From Oegoconia quadripuncta (Eukaryota > Arthropoda > Insecta > Lepidoptera > Autostichidae): a stretch of 64,000 nucleotides of DNA. Position numbers and translations under genes: made by a program. The stretch is from NCBI GenBank assembly GCA_949316235.1, contig OX438755.1, positions 15,517,151-15,581,150 of the forward strand, written 5' to 3'. Shown one piece after another: positions 57,801 to 63,349 of the stretch; within the stretch, counting starts at the first letter, position 1, and every line of letters begins with the position of its first letter. The notes under the pieces were generated by a model. It saw nothing but the letters and a program-made list of their open reading frames with translations. It was not told the origin of the DNA and did not search any database.

Positions 57801-59777
57801 CCTGTTACCATAATTTTAGTAAACGTTTTTCACCAGCCAAAACTTAAATTATTGCCATAATTTTTTACTGTATTGTAGGCATGATGACTATAGGTCACGA
57901 GGTATGTGCCAGGACTATACAACTAGGCGAGACAGTCATTAGCAGGAAAATTTTTACGATATAGAAAACACAAATACACTCTAAATTATCGCTGGCCTTG
58001 GAGTCGAAAACTGTACAATTATGAATGATGAATGAGGAAATCTGTAAATGAACGAATGTCACCGACATGGCCCGGTGTACCTCTTAGTGACCAGTTAGTT
58101 AAAGTGGTAGTGGGCAGGGCATATAGCTCGAAGAATTAATGGCTATTGGGGCATTAAGGTTCTGAAATGGAGACCACGTGAGACCTGAGACGTACACTCG
58201 CAAGGTGGATCAACGACCTGATGACAGTCGGCGGAAGTCGCTGGATGCAAGCCGCTTCCAATCGGTCAATCTGGTTATATTTTTATGCACGCCGGGTTCT
58301 TACTTGACCTGAACACCTGATGTTAAGTGAAGATGAGGTTGAAGGTGGAAGCGTACTGACCCGGAAACCCCAACACATTTGGGGGACTGGCTATCTTATG
58401 TCTGACAACCGGAACACAACAATGCTATTAACATTGTGCTTGGCGGCAGATTTAGATAAGATCGATCTATGTTCACGTCACGTTGTGGGCGTCCTGCAAG
58501 GCTACTACAACTTAGAGAGATTCGAGTGAGAAATAGTCGCGTGCGACATAGATTCAGTCTCTTGCAGGTGATTCGCTGTCACTTGACAGCTGTCAACTTG
58601 ATCGCCAATCGGCTTTGAAAGATGTAGGCTATCTCGCACCCGACTCTATGTTACTCGAGTCGAGTTGTTCTCCGTGTGTGTTGTTGCATAGAATACCAAA
58701 CACTCCATCCCAGCGGACAAATTTGCCGATTTGGATTTTTTGACCTGCATACAAATAGTCCGTCATCTACGCTGCTCCTTTCCACAAACACATCTAAACT
58801 ACTTCGTTGTTTTTGAAGAACTGTTTATGGGACTTTTACATTTCGGTAGCACTATTTATGTACAGTTTTTTTGGAATATCAATTATAATCATACGTAAAG
58901 CAGACTATGCATATGAAAATGAGGATTCCAGCAACTCGTGACATGATATTGAATAAATCTTAAACTAGTGTGGCACATTTTTTTCCTTTGGGCACTATTT
59001 GGCACTATTACAGCACAGATTTGTATCATTACCTTTGTGTATTCTAGCATCACGTAAGTGAGATATATTGTATAGCCATGATTGATGGAAATAGAAGTAT
59101 CGAGGATATTTAGCTTTTAACATTATCATTCGATCTAGGTCTACCTGCACTAGTATCATGATAGGCGCGGTAAACGTTTATGTTGCGCGAGATACTATTT
59201 CTCCTGCTCATTCACTTGGACGAAATGTACTACTATCCCACTCTGACTCCGACGTCGCGCGCGACAAACGATGTCATGCAACGGGGGTTTGAAGAAATAA
59301 TCATTATTTCAATGTTTATTGTTTTTTCATTTCAGCTATATTTAGACACAAACGGTCGTTTGTCGCACCTGTCATGCTACTGGTGCAGGGGTATCAATAA
59401 CATTGTTTATTAATTTGTACAGTAGAACAAAATCCACAGCAAAATGTTGTCTAGTTGTTAGGTTCTGAAATAATGTAAACTACTCATTGATTAATTACAT
59501 TTAACTGCAATGGCAAACTTACCACCATACATTTTAGAATCACGGCGAACAATATTAGAAATTCAAAAACAGGATGGAATGGGAGAAAGATAATATTGAT
59601 CCATTTGATTGGCGACGCTTCACTTTGGTCGTCTTCTTTTATGTCCTTCTCTACTTGATTAGGTTGCATAGCCTTAAAAGCTTTATAACATTCATTTACC
59701 GTATTCCTTGTAGAAACACCCGTTTCTCGTTGATAGTATAATTCAAAACAAAATTTAGGTAATTGTACGTCAAACAT
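20858..59777 (-). CDS. Four-repeat CNG/CNGK-like channel protein, 26 exons modelled
   Basis: Exons in coding order: 59523-59777, 57359-57501, 55857-56021, 54294-54486, 51431-53605, 50279-50419, 50066-50206, [linker exon uncertain], 45700-45770, 44172-44263, 43302-43538, 41904-42089, 40188-40312, 39089-39250, 34535-34733, 33551-33676, 30727-30858, 30011-30214, 28311-28517, 27776-27875, 27433-27528, 25844-25986, 25339-25579, 24523-24690, 22947-23034, 22212-22317, 20858-20968. Phases agree at every junction except between the seventh and eighth exons. The start ATG (MFDVQLPK) has an in-frame TAA 12 bases upstream and no acceptor close by; a non-coding first exon is possible. About 2,000 residues form four S1-S6 + C-linker + CNBD repeats in one chain, as in CNGK channels. 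By family it should sit in a membrane as a pseudotetramer. All four selectivity filters and most CNBD key residues are divergent, so ligand and ion are unknown. Intact frames over 26 exons argue against a pseudogene. Confidence 0.87.
21013..21228 (+). repeat. Helitron-like short repeat, best copy
   Basis: 'gctcaatcacggcgaaacgg', 'agaatataccctggattaag', 'ttcccgcgagataaacc', ending 'gccgcgtgcggaaagctagt'. A GC stem followed by CTAG is the expected Helitron 3' end. Lies in the last intron of the large gene. Confidence 0.55.
21605..21862 (-). repeat. SINE type B relative, with head
   Basis: Reverse strand has 'tcgcgggattcggacccgc' (B-box region), 'atccactacaccaatcgg' (A-box region), and tail 'atttcggacacttacaccaa'. 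Intronic. Confidence 0.65.
22330..22790 (-). mobile_element. CR1-like LINE 3' end, decayed
   Basis: Reverse frames recall NKVPVDIQNLPLNKFK as DKVPVDTQNFPLNKFKTTIK, with 3' UTR 'ctgctcattcacaaagctga'. A (gaaa)n run lies at 22495-22520. It sits in the intron between the exons at 22212 and 22947 of the large gene. Confidence 0.7.
23225..23425 (+). repeat. Helitron-like short repeat, variant
   Basis: 'attattataaatccgaaaat', 'accgatcatattgaaatttg', ending 'aggcgcgggcggaaatct'. Intronic. Confidence 0.45.
23535..23815 (+). mobile_element. RTE-like LINE ORF2 C-terminal relic
   Basis: Forward sequence keeps the frame remnants of 'GRGRPKKRWMDCV'-like and 'KGVNDEVTADRGDWK'-like text, with stops and shifts. 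A better copy is at 35290-35770. Confidence 0.6.
24000..24115 (+). repeat. RTE-like LINE fragment
   Basis: 'ctagagtggagaccacgc' corresponds to the VLEWRPR motif of RTE-type polyproteins; also 'aaggtggatggatgacctaa' and 'gtcgcgtgaagtcgctag'-like. Intronic. Confidence 0.5.
25666..25738. repeat. Short dispersed repeat
   Basis: 'tttattccatccagcagcgc' and 'aaattaagattt' recur at 48365-48440 in the same orientation. Class unknown; intronic. Confidence 0.45.
26515..26630 (-). repeat. RTE-like LINE 3' fragment
   Basis: 'cagaacgtccactgctc', 'tccaatagaattccaaagca' and 'gaggcttgcatct' match the reverse-strand tail also seen at 42780. Confidence 0.5.
27033..27165 (-). repeat. LINE 3' tail with (CAAT)n end
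   Basis: Reverse copy of 1725-1852 with very high identity; begins 'aatcaatcaatcaaat'. Lies just downstream of the turret exon, in the intron before the pore exon. Confidence 0.65.
28110..28175 (-). repeat. CR1-like LINE 3' tip
   Basis: 'aagtcaaagtcaaat' then 'tattgtgtaggtacat' match the tail of the 17840 LINE. Intronic. Confidence 0.5.
28797..28970 (-). repeat. SINE type B, 3' two thirds
   Basis: (aaat)n then 'acacacagcgccatctagtt', 'aactaggcttgtattatgg' and 'catccatacttcgggaacac'. Intronic. Confidence 0.7.
29055..29195 (+). repeat. RTE-like LINE ORF2 relic
   Basis: A forward frame reads LSDRSVAERAMLGIILRTRL then RNEVIRQ, the conserved stretch before the VLEWRPR motif in RTE-type reverse transcriptases. 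Short and isolated. 29220-29450 holds GC-richer text without a clear family. Confidence 0.6.
31081..31775. repeat. Near-perfect long inverted repeat (319-bp arms, 57-bp spacer)
   Basis: Left arm 31081-31399 is the reverse complement of 31457-31775. Outer and inner ends pair with no net gap (31081 with 31775, 31399 with 31457) and only two mismatches were seen by eye. The spacer holds two 26-bp direct copies (31409-31434, 31435-31460) of 'attgaatttacaYgt...'. No ORF or transposase. It lies in the intron between coding exons 33551 and 30858 of the large gene, so its transcript could fold into a very long hairpin. Confidence 0.9.
31945..32600 (-). repeat. Helitron-like longer repeat with central palindrome
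   Basis: Left edge 'actagcttaaacccgcggc' is a reversed CTAG end next to a GC stem. Inside are 'gtgagtcagtgactgac' and a perfect GC palindrome around GCACGGCCGTGC near 32430. The short reverse frame 32346-32582 is not convincing. Intronic. Confidence 0.45.
33551..45770 (-). CDS. Repeat III of the four-repeat channel (eight exons)
   Basis: S1 exons 45700-45770 (KYWLLFRMLIVIVSIVGASV) and 44172-44263 (S1-S2, ends ADIALKMF); S2-S4 exon 43302-43538 (VLDLIGAFPIVDCF; S4 region ICKFAHLYIVTGYFNYI has almost no charge); S5 exon 41904-42089 (WQVVVLLIMFGASTYFLSHC); pore exon 40188-40312 (NLAQCGLFLSNLGVFYIDRN, no GYG); S6/C-linker exon 39089-39250 (GVNQLEAFLRDERVPKVVID); CNBD exons 34535-34733 (CFLPGSDIMREMDLTPFLYL, HRGKVTITQNG) and 33551-33676 (GAIIGQLVGVKLRPVRVTA). 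The cassette keeps G and an Arg in LRPVRV but has Q where the family has Glu, so CNBD III is one of the two better preserved. In known CNGK channels one repeat's CNBD can suffice for gating; whether that holds here is inference. Confidence 0.85.
33920..34055. repeat. Possible transposon fragment
   Basis: GC-richer island 'cacgcccactcaaccctac', 'gcgcctcgctcttggagcg', distinct from the flanking intron. Family not recognised with certainty. Confidence 0.3.
35290..35770 (+). mobile_element. RTE-like LINE ORF2 C-terminus
   Basis: Forward frames: RPVLMYGSECC near 35325, RISRITRMDKI-like near 35400, then from 35575 GRGRPRNRWMHCVRGHMNEK and KGVNDEVTANREDWK. This is the end of an RTE/BovB-type endonuclease-reverse transcriptase, 5'-truncated with internal stops, immediately beside the mariner insertion. 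Confidence 0.7.
35820..37077 (-). mobile_element. Full-length mariner (D,D34D) with TIRs and TA duplication
   Basis: TIRs of about 27 bp: left 'ggtctttacctatgaaattg' from 35820, right its inverted copy ending at 37077, differing at about two bases. TA flanks both ends (35818-35819 and 37078-37079). Length about 1,258 bp, normal for mariner. Inserted in an intron of the large gene, same strand. High TIR match suggests a fairly recent insertion. Confidence 0.92.
35871..36887 (-). pseudogene. mariner transposase, two frameshifts
   Basis: N-terminus from MDTLKIRVIMEYEYRRG with paired helix-turn-helix text (GRPKTLVDNDELKAIVEADD; AAAFDVSVKTILVHLRQIGK) and the linker motif WVPHELND. The catalytic core has D in ITCDEKW, D in LLLHDNARPH and D in LAPTDYYFF, the last two 34 residues apart. 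It is broken twice: one extra base near 36458-36467 (before ILNRMPITCDE) and one missing base near 35925-35935, after which the family-like end RWQRCIDCMGDYFN and TAA lie in another frame. No full-length transposase can be made as sequenced. Confidence 0.9.
37715..37805 (-). repeat. SINE type B fragment
   Basis: 'ttatggatactagataacgg' and 'aaatatttatataaat' match the 21605 copy. Confidence 0.5.
37897..38100 (+). repeat. SINE type A, decayed body
   Basis: 'ccgccaccatcttattta', 'gtcccccaaataagttgg', 'atatcaggtgtaattgaggt'. A tRNA-like B-box remnant of type B follows at 38105-38170 ('gatgcgaactcgcaactg'). Confidence 0.6.
38347..38597. mobile_element. MITE pair, copy 2
   Basis: About 90% like 9198-9445 by eye. 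Ends 'gggggtctactctctaacga' and 'gttagagagtagaccccc' are inverted. Intronic. Confidence 0.8.
39790..39905 (+). repeat. Single monomer related to the 11.7-kb array
   Basis: 'ctcactaggagaggatatgg', 'cataatccaccaca' and 'agtacggattagtgga' match one array unit. Intronic, between the S6 exon and the pore exon of repeat III. Confidence 0.6.
39935..40148 (+). repeat. SINE type A, decayed
   Basis: 'ttggtggcaagacattttt', 'accaccatcttatcaagtct', 'aatatcaggtgtgattgagg'. Intronic. Confidence 0.6.
40480..40600 (-). repeat. LINE 3' tail relative
   Basis: 'atcaatcaaatgaagaataa', 'cacagcgtacagcgttgaa' are a worn version of the 27033 tail. Intronic. Confidence 0.4.
40637..40957 (-). repeat. SINE type A, near full-length (reverse)
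   Basis: 'caatcacacctgatgttaag', 'acaaccgaaacacaacaatg', then B-box complement 'actgaacccgcgacctccga'. The head is cut just before the A-box end. Confidence 0.8.
41290..41625 (+). mobile_element. LINE reverse-transcriptase domain fragment
   Basis: Forward frames read KAFDCVHYDIL (the RT motif A region) and, after a break, SVPQGLILGPFLFFLYIN (RT motif B). Stops and a missing YADD region show it is dead. CR1/jockey-like by motif text. Intronic. Confidence 0.65.
42120..42205 (-). repeat. SINE type B tail
   Basis: 'ccatggacatacatatagtt', 'ttccatactaagcaattag'. It lies just downstream of the start of the S5 exon of repeat III. Confidence 0.45.
42778..42995 (-). repeat. RTE-like LINE C-terminal relic
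   Basis: A reverse frame reads VLEWRPRTGKRSVGPLIRW, TDDLM, NRSLWNSMGDVYV: the end of RTE-type ORF2. One in-frame stretch is kept, but the rest of the element is absent. Intronic. Confidence 0.7.
43008..43272 (+). repeat. SINE type B, full-length reference copy
   Basis: tRNA-like head 'ggtgtagtggttaaaaattc' (A-box) and 'ggtcgcgggttcgaatcccg' (B-box), body 'gttcccgagttatggatgtt', tail 'caagatggcgctgtgtgtat' and (tta)n. All other type B pieces align to it. Confidence 0.85.
43768..44045 (-). repeat. SINE type A (reverse)
   Basis: 'aatcacacctgatgttaagt', 'gaacccgcgacctacgatt', 'agccacggaggcggt'. Several internal deletions. Confidence 0.75.
44337..44530 (+). repeat. Dispersed MITE-like repeat, copy 2
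   Basis: 'cgtgtaattcctgtttactt', 'gactccacccctgattatga', 'acccatagccgaatttgatc', as at 10742. Confidence 0.6.
44690..44850 (+). repeat. LINE ORF2 C-terminal tail
   Basis: A forward frame ends FEIFKSRVNRHLLRSRASSS ATSSLSIR-stop, a known lepidopteran non-LTR ORF2 ending, followed by 'tcaggtgagattgtagtcat'. A shorter relative lies at 50490-50560 (reverse). Intronic. Confidence 0.6.
45854..45890 (-). CDS. Candidate 37-nt linker exon between repeats II and III (tentative)
   Basis: The exon ending at 50066 finishes in phase 0, but the S1 exon of repeat III (acceptor at 45771) needs two bases before it. A 37-nt stretch with acceptor tttacag and donor gtaaga, read FCNSGANLIGLT, would fix the frame if the next exon used the alternative acceptor tttag and began at 45765 (leaving KYWLLFRM intact). 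The resulting linker is short (about 12 residues) against about 44 before repeat IV, so another exon may exist in 45.9-50.0 kb. A 12-nt stretch with strong splice signals at 47509-47520 was also seen but does not repair phase. Confidence 0.25.
45891..47942. other. Large intron, mostly unrecognised
   Basis: Part of the intron between repeats II and III. 47130-47170 has a Helitron-like GC end; 46440-46545 is a GC-richer island with a short reverse frame. A 12-nt segment with strong splice signals is at 47509-47520. No other coding signal was found, although a linker exon may hide here. Confidence 0.35.
47943..48282 (-). repeat. SINE type A, full-length (reverse)
   Basis: 'caatcacacctgatgttaag', 'gaacccgcgacctccgaatc', 'gagccacggaggcggtt'. 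Complete from poly-A side to tRNA-like head; one of the best copies. Confidence 0.85.
48675..49330 (-). mobile_element. CR1-like LINE 3' end
   Basis: Reverse frame 48899-49171 reads FAKNSDRHNVNTRNKNQLSV, SFKGQCIRFYNKVPVDIQ, NLPLNKFKAILKQKL, and 49241-49310 continues upstream after a break. The (tcaaa)n tail is near 48678. Same family as 17840. Confidence 0.8.
49331..50065. other. Intron, nothing recognised
   Basis: AT-rich intron sequence with no ORF or repeat identified. Confidence 0.35.
50066..50419 (-). CDS. Second half of CNBD II (two exons)
   Basis: Exons 50279-50419 and 50066-50206, each 141 nt and phase 0. The first begins GKVKCEYHTEDGELIDFF, the beta-roll after the WIVN end of the giant exon. 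The phosphate-binding cassette region reads MLSLSSVFLGTASV where active CNBDs have FGE and an Arg before AxV; both are gone, so nucleotide binding by repeat II is doubtful. The second continues ILYIQYKDFINIIKLYPNE, matching the C-helix end of CNBDs, and closes at KKHQV before gtgagt. The following linker to repeat III is not found with certainty. Confidence 0.82.
51090..51292 (-). repeat. Dispersed MITE-like repeat, copy 3 (reverse)
   Basis: 'gatcgaattcggctagggtt', 'aggagtggagtcaccagtaa', 'attcaaattcaccctgtata'. Ends 140 bases from the giant exon's donor. Confidence 0.6.
51431..53605 (-). CDS. Giant 2,175-nt exon: pore-S6-CNBD of repeat I plus S1-S6 and half-CNBD of repeat II
   Basis: This exon is 725 codons, phase 0 at both ends, with acceptor ctttcag and donor gtaagt. 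Order (residues counted from the protein start): pore I and S6 (SEFLLIIIFMIFGQILSMYI, about 285-310; filter position reads SLCDELKPS, no GYG); C-linker with the CNG-type FQERVKRIVDE helix; CNBD I with GERFFAGPHC, YYLKTGVV and a near-canonical cassette FGDLSFYL followed by RKAMV (about 462-480); then S1 (IKWTAYGVLIL), S2 (YVDLIYVIDIIISLM), S5 (IFFFQFCVIYLVSFFLYTI), pore II with IGES (51899-51910), S6, C-linker and the first half of CNBD II (AFAGANSGLIEKLALKS). IGES resembles the TIGET filter of animal CNG channels. Neighbouring exons of the gene are 70-260 nt, so many introns seem to have been lost here. Confidence 0.9.
53765..54112 (+). repeat. SINE type A, full-length but worn
   Basis: 'ccgccttcgtggcttaatgt', B-box 'ggtttcgattcccactgg', tail 'taacatcaggtatgatagg'. 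It sits in the intron just upstream of the giant exon; a truncated second copy follows at 54140-54280. Confidence 0.75.
54140..54280 (+). repeat. SINE type A, internally deleted
   Basis: 'gaggtcgcggttcgatttct' then directly 'ttaggtgtgattgaggtcac': head and tail joined with the body missing. Confidence 0.55.
54294..59777 (-). CDS. Repeat I of the four-repeat channel: N-terminus and S1 to turret (first four exons)
   Basis: Exon 59523-59777 encodes an 85-residue start: a hydrophilic, acidic N-terminus (KDIKEDDQSEAS) then S1 (WINIIFLPFHPVFEFLILF). Exon 57359-57501 carries S2 (IIYTYFADTIYLFDTFLHII). Exon 55857-56021 carries S3 (LLLAMDVISLIPFF) and the start of S4. Exon 54294-54486 completes S4 (FYRIVDFF, very few basic residues) and holds S5 (MIGYSIVIFIIVNATGCC) and a Cys-containing turret. 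The S4 lacks the regular Arg/Lys ladder of voltage sensors. The next exon supplies the pore, S6, C-linker and CNBD. Donor 55851-55856 (gttagt) gives the in-frame join into the S4 exon. Confidence 0.82.
54575..54665. repeat. Dispersed repeat shared with 15.6 kb
   Basis: 'ataccggatgaaatc' and 'tttttcaaaaccatcaccga' match 15545-15660. Intronic. Confidence 0.45.
54706..54810 (-). repeat. CR1-like LINE 3' tip
   Basis: (atcaa)n followed by 'tattttatttcataagataa' and 'tcacctgaaagcgtcac', as at 48675. Confidence 0.6.
55425..55645 (-). repeat. SINE type B, most of element (reverse)
   Basis: 'acagcgccatctagttccac', 'gtagataccagatggttgat', 'acatccataactcgggatca', 'gcccctagcgggattcgaat' (B-box). Intronic. 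Confidence 0.75.
56636..56760 (-). repeat. SINE type C tail fragment
   Basis: 'catcatcatcagtccgtaaa', 'cactgcagcgatatagacct' and 'gagagaatatagtagtaagg' match the end of the 14935 element in reverse. Confidence 0.5.
56885..57209. mobile_element. Foldback MITE
   Basis: The left half ('tcccatacaaactttcaagt', 'gattctaatgaaactttt', 'taggatacatagatat') is mirrored by the right half ('tttagatttatgtatcctg', 'aaagtttcattagaatcggt', 'cctgaaagtctgt', 'atgtggga'). Arms about 100-130 bp. No ORF. Intronic between the S2 and S3 exons of repeat I. Confidence 0.7.
58085..58262 (+). repeat. RTE-like LINE fragment
   Basis: 'tggtagtgggcagggcatat', 'ctgaaatggagaccacgtga', 'aaggtggatcaacgacctga', 'gtcgctggatgcaagccgct' encode worn pieces of VLEWRPR...RWINDL...SRWMQAA. 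Intronic. Confidence 0.65.
58272..58466 (-). repeat. SINE type A, 3' half (reverse)
   Basis: 'acctgatgttaagtgaagat', 'caaccggaacacaacaatgc', breaking off after 'ggcggcagatttagataaga'. 58467-59160 shows no feature I can name. Confidence 0.7.
59165..59300 (+). repeat. Dispersed GC-rich repeat, copy 2
   Basis: Matches the reverse strand of 8186-8400 ('gcgcgagatact', 'cctgctcattcacttgg', 'cgacgtcgcgcgcgacaaac'). Lies in the first intron of the large gene. Confidence 0.5.
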
Positions 59778-60896
59778 GTCATATATTTATGTAGTTTTCA
59801 GACATGAAAAAAGATGGATTTATTATCGAGACATAGAACCACAGAACAATGACCTATAATTGTCGAAAGAAAGTGTACTTCTCATCCAGAGATTATTGTT
59901 TCAAATCAACAAGGTTTTCCTTGTGTGGCACCCTAAAAATAATTCCTCTCTCGGTGTGATCGATCATAGAATTACAAGTACTTCAGTTGTCCGAGGAGCA
60001 TAAGCATTGTGCGATCTTCGATAGCTCAGTAAGGAACAGAGAAATGCAGCACTCCCCTACAGCCGGTTCCTGGTCTTCTTATTTTGTTATTCTTACACGA
60101 CTAAATATTCTCGTACTGAAAAGAAAAAAGTGCAATGAAGTGAAGTGAAGAGAAGTGAACCCACGCGGGCGAAGCCGCGAGCGGAAAATAGTATTCAATA
60201 TTTGAACACAGAATGTAAAAACTCATGGAATGAAAGAAAAGTGGTTTCCATTGGCCTTATACATGCTGTTTCCAAAGCGAACACGCATTATCCTAATGAA
60301 ATTTACTGCCAAGAGCGTAGTGCTCGTTACTAACAGAGGGTTTAGTAAGAAATTTTTGCAAGTCACGTTGAAACAGAAAGCGCATTGCATTCCACACTCA
60401 CCCTTTTACGTTTACTTTGTGGCTGAAGTAATGTTTTTAATTTGTATTTTCTTGCTTTTAGTATAGACCAATGAAAGAAGAGGACTGACAATCGCCATAT
60501 TACAAATCGTACCTCAAATCTCAAAATCAATTGATAGATGGCGCTAACAAATACAAAAATACAAAAGAAAGAAATACAAATAGAAAGAACTCTTGACAAA
60601 GATATTCATAAATACAATAATTGATATAAAAATACACATATAACATTTCCGTGTATTTCACAAAGATTTCCCATTACTAACAGTATTTCCCAAGTGGCCA
60701 TATGGTGACAAATCTGTTTAATTCCGAGACAAAGAATCCGGCTCACGCCCTAAATTCGTGTAAGGATTAATTCATGTTCACGCAATAAATAAACACACGA
60801 CTATGCTGCTGTCAGACCAACAGATACATGAATGAACTACTAGTATTTGTAACAATTACATACCATGTGGTTAAGATAACAGCTGGTATTATAAAA
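59778..60896. other. Upstream region of the large gene, promoter not identifiable
   Basis: No clear TATA or initiator near 59778-60000. 60160-60195 has a 'cgggcgaagccgcgagcgga' Helitron-like end; the reverse frame at 60363-60599 has no family features. Confidence 0.35.
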
Positions 60897-61208
60897 ATTA
60901 AGTTCTACCTACACTAAAATTCTTTTAAAAACAAGCTTTTAATAGTACATACATCATGATTATCACATATTACTCTCGTATCTAGTAACATAAAGTACAC
61001 CAAGGAGTTCCATTGGCAATCTGCTGATTCCATCTTCAGAGACTTGTCATCATGTGTTATGTAAAGCGCTCATGGCAACAAAACCAACTAGCCCAAATTC
61101 GACTATATTGCCATTTGCCATCAGGGAGTTCCAGTCCTGGCTCCATCATCAGATTAGCTTATCGAGCTGAGACTGACTGAGACCGTAATATTGCATTGCC
61201 ACCGAACT
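60897..61208. repeat. Dispersed repeat, copy 2 of 2
   Basis: Partner of 6893-7205: 'catgattatcacatattact', 'acttgtcatcatgtgtta', 'aaattcgactatattgcca', 'ctggctccatcatcagatta'. Confidence 0.65.
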
Positions 61209-61628
61209 TACAATATCTGTATTCAAAGTTGGTGCATAAGTTTGATACTAAATAATTGGTGTAAGTACTCAACTTACTTATTCATTTGACATTAATTTTT
61301 GACACAAAGACGTCTGTTATCTCAGGAACAGAGATGAACAGATAAAAGTGTTGTGTTAAAGAATTCTACCTTTGAAAATTCTGCATAGTATCCATCTGCG
61401 GCTGACAGCTGCGACAAATACATTATTACGACGTAATTACATATGAAGTAACTACCAAAATTGACCGAAGACGCATAAATCTGGTGTGTTAGTGCCACAT
61501 AAATCTGCTGATGGCTTGGCCGTAACTTCTACAGATTTTATAGCTTGGTGCCCAGCGACACGTGCTTCCACAGTGTAGCGTTAATGAAACACTTCGGAGT
61601 CTAATAGTCCGAGTACCTGGGCCAATTT

Positions 61629-62260
61629 GACGGGCAATTCATGCGAGATATAGACAATTTATAACCGAACCGAGTATGAGCTAATTTTTGTTCACGATTA
61701 GCTCGCAATAAGTAGAGTCAATGTGGCCTAAATCGCATACGAGCCGAGCAAAATAAATAAATAATAAAAATGATTAACAATATTATTAATAATCCGACAG
61801 AGTAGAAGAGGACCAACCCTCTCTTTCCATGGATATCGTAAAAAGGGACTACACAATATGATCATGACCATACCAGCATAGACCTGGCACCTGGGGAAAA
61901 TGCAAGGGCAATTCATGTGAGATAATTATAGGCAATTTATAACCGAACCGAGCATGAGCTAAATCTTTTCACGATTACCTAGCAATAGGGTCAATGCGGT
62001 CTACATCGCGTATGAGCTGAACGAGAAAATAAATATTTTTTTTATGAAAAATAAATATAAATAACACCAATCTTTGCACATACACACAGCGCCATCTAGT
62101 TCCACACTAAGCAAATAAACTTGTATTATAGATATCAGATGGTTGATAAACTACACAAATACTATAAAATAATATAAATTATTAATAATCTGTCAGAGTA
62201 GAAAAGGACCAACCCTCTCTTCCCGTGGGTGTCATACAAGCATAGACTAGTGATGGGCAC
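61629..62260. repeat. Tandem duplication (period about 277 bp) split by a SINE
   Basis: 'ggcaattcatg' at 61632 and 61909, and 'tttataaccgaaccgag' in both units, set the period. The block 'gaccaaccctctctt' at about 61813 recurs near 62208, about 118 bases too far, which equals the length of the SINE lying between. Confidence 0.75.
62058..62165 (-). repeat. SINE type B inside the tandem duplication
   Basis: 'tttgcacatacacacagcgc', 'catctagttccacactaagc', 'agatatcagatggttgataa'. It interrupts unit 2 only, so it inserted after the duplication. Confidence 0.75.
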
Positions 62261-62383
62261 CAGCGTCATTGGGCCAGAGCGCTCAGAATGATGATGAATT
62301 CACTTTTGTTGAAATTGACAAATAATACTGCATAAATAATAATTAGTCGGATGTGGCCGTACGAGAGAATAAGTACCTATAGA

Positions 62384-62524
62384 TTATTCACTGCAGAAAG
62401 TTTTGAAGTAACAATTAACTCTTAGTCCGCGATACAGCTCGCCGTTACCCCCACTAATTGAGCCATCTGTATTGTTCCATATAAACCAGAGATTACGAGT
62501 TTCAAACTCATCCCAATCGGACAT
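62384..62524 (-). CDS. Possible short host coding start or first exon (uncertain)
   Basis: A 46-residue frame begins MSDWDEFETRNLWFIWNNTD at the edge of a CpG-rich stretch (62520-62850) that would be its 5' UTR. A possible donor (gtaacg, at GISGG-like SISGG) could end a first exon early. I do not recognise the protein. It could instead be transposon-derived or chance; the longer reverse frame up to 62851 that includes it is Arg-rich translation of GC-rich DNA and less believable. Confidence 0.25.
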   Translation of the reverse strand: MSDWDEFETRNLWFIWNNTDGSISGGNGELYRGLRVNCYFKTFCSE

Positions 62525-62870
62525 TCCGCTCCGCGCCTCCGTCGCGACCGCACGTACCGCGCGCCGCTCGTTCGATCGCTCGATCTTCCGACCGTCCCCA
62601 TCTGTGTGTGCTGGACTGTGCTGTGCTGTGCGTCGTGCTCCGTGCGACTCTCCGCCCGCTGTGCTCCGTGTCTTCGTCTGCGTGCCGCACAACCGTGTCG
62701 CGTTCACCCCGCGCCGGTCAACTTCGTGCACCCGCGACGGTAGCGACACTCCGCGGCCGGCCGCGTCGACTGACATAACGTCGCATACGTTATTGCGCAT
62801 AGGGACCGCCGCGCAGTTTTCACTGCGGGTTCTAGGTCCCTTTTGTTTCACGCGAATTAGTGCTTCGTCG
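62520..62870. promoter_or_regulatory. CpG-rich island
   Basis: The sequence changes abruptly from AT-rich to GC-rich with many CG dinucleotides and short repeats ('ctgtgctgtgctgtgcg'). It may be a promoter for the reverse-strand frame starting at 62524, or the first part of the LINE's 5' UTR. The data do not decide. Confidence 0.35.
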
Positions 62871-63349
62871 CAAATCCGCCCCTAGCGGTGGTCGCCCTGA
62901 CAGACACCCCTTAGGCAGGGGACAACAGTGTCTCGGGCAGGAGGCTGACCCGAGCCTCGCGGTTCCCCTTCTGGGAAACGCAATATCGGAAGGCGTTAGC
63001 GTACGGCCTTGGGGGGTCTCCTAGTCGTGCGCTAGAGTGCGTCCGCCCTACCAACCACCCATCCCACCCTCCTATCCCCGTGGTGTTGTTTGGGCGTCTG
63101 CCGGGACCGCTCCCGGCCGGCTACCCTCTCGCCTCGGGCAGCTAGGGCTTTACACCCTCCGCACATTGAGATTGGCGGAGGCCCACGACACACCTGAGGG
63201 TTAGGGCCTCACCTATAGGCACTCAACCTCCCTGCCTACACCCGGCGGGGAGGGTAGTACTCATCCGCGGGCAATCCCACCCGTCGGACCCCTCTGCGCC
63301 TAACGCAAGTCTATTTTAAGCGCGCTTCACGCGCTCATCTCGTCTCGCA
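62871..63349 (+). mobile_element. Jockey-type LINE 5' UTR
   Basis: GC-rich, no ORF, directly before the ORF1 start, with short inverted blocks ('ccgggaccgctcccgg'). The exact 5' end of the element is uncertain; 'cagttttcactgcgggttct' near 62814 is one candidate start. Confidence 0.55.

Noticed and set aside
62508..62885. Long Arg/Ser-rich frames on both strands of the GC-rich block
   Set aside because: Open frames on several frames at once are expected in stop-poor GC-rich DNA; no motif was found.
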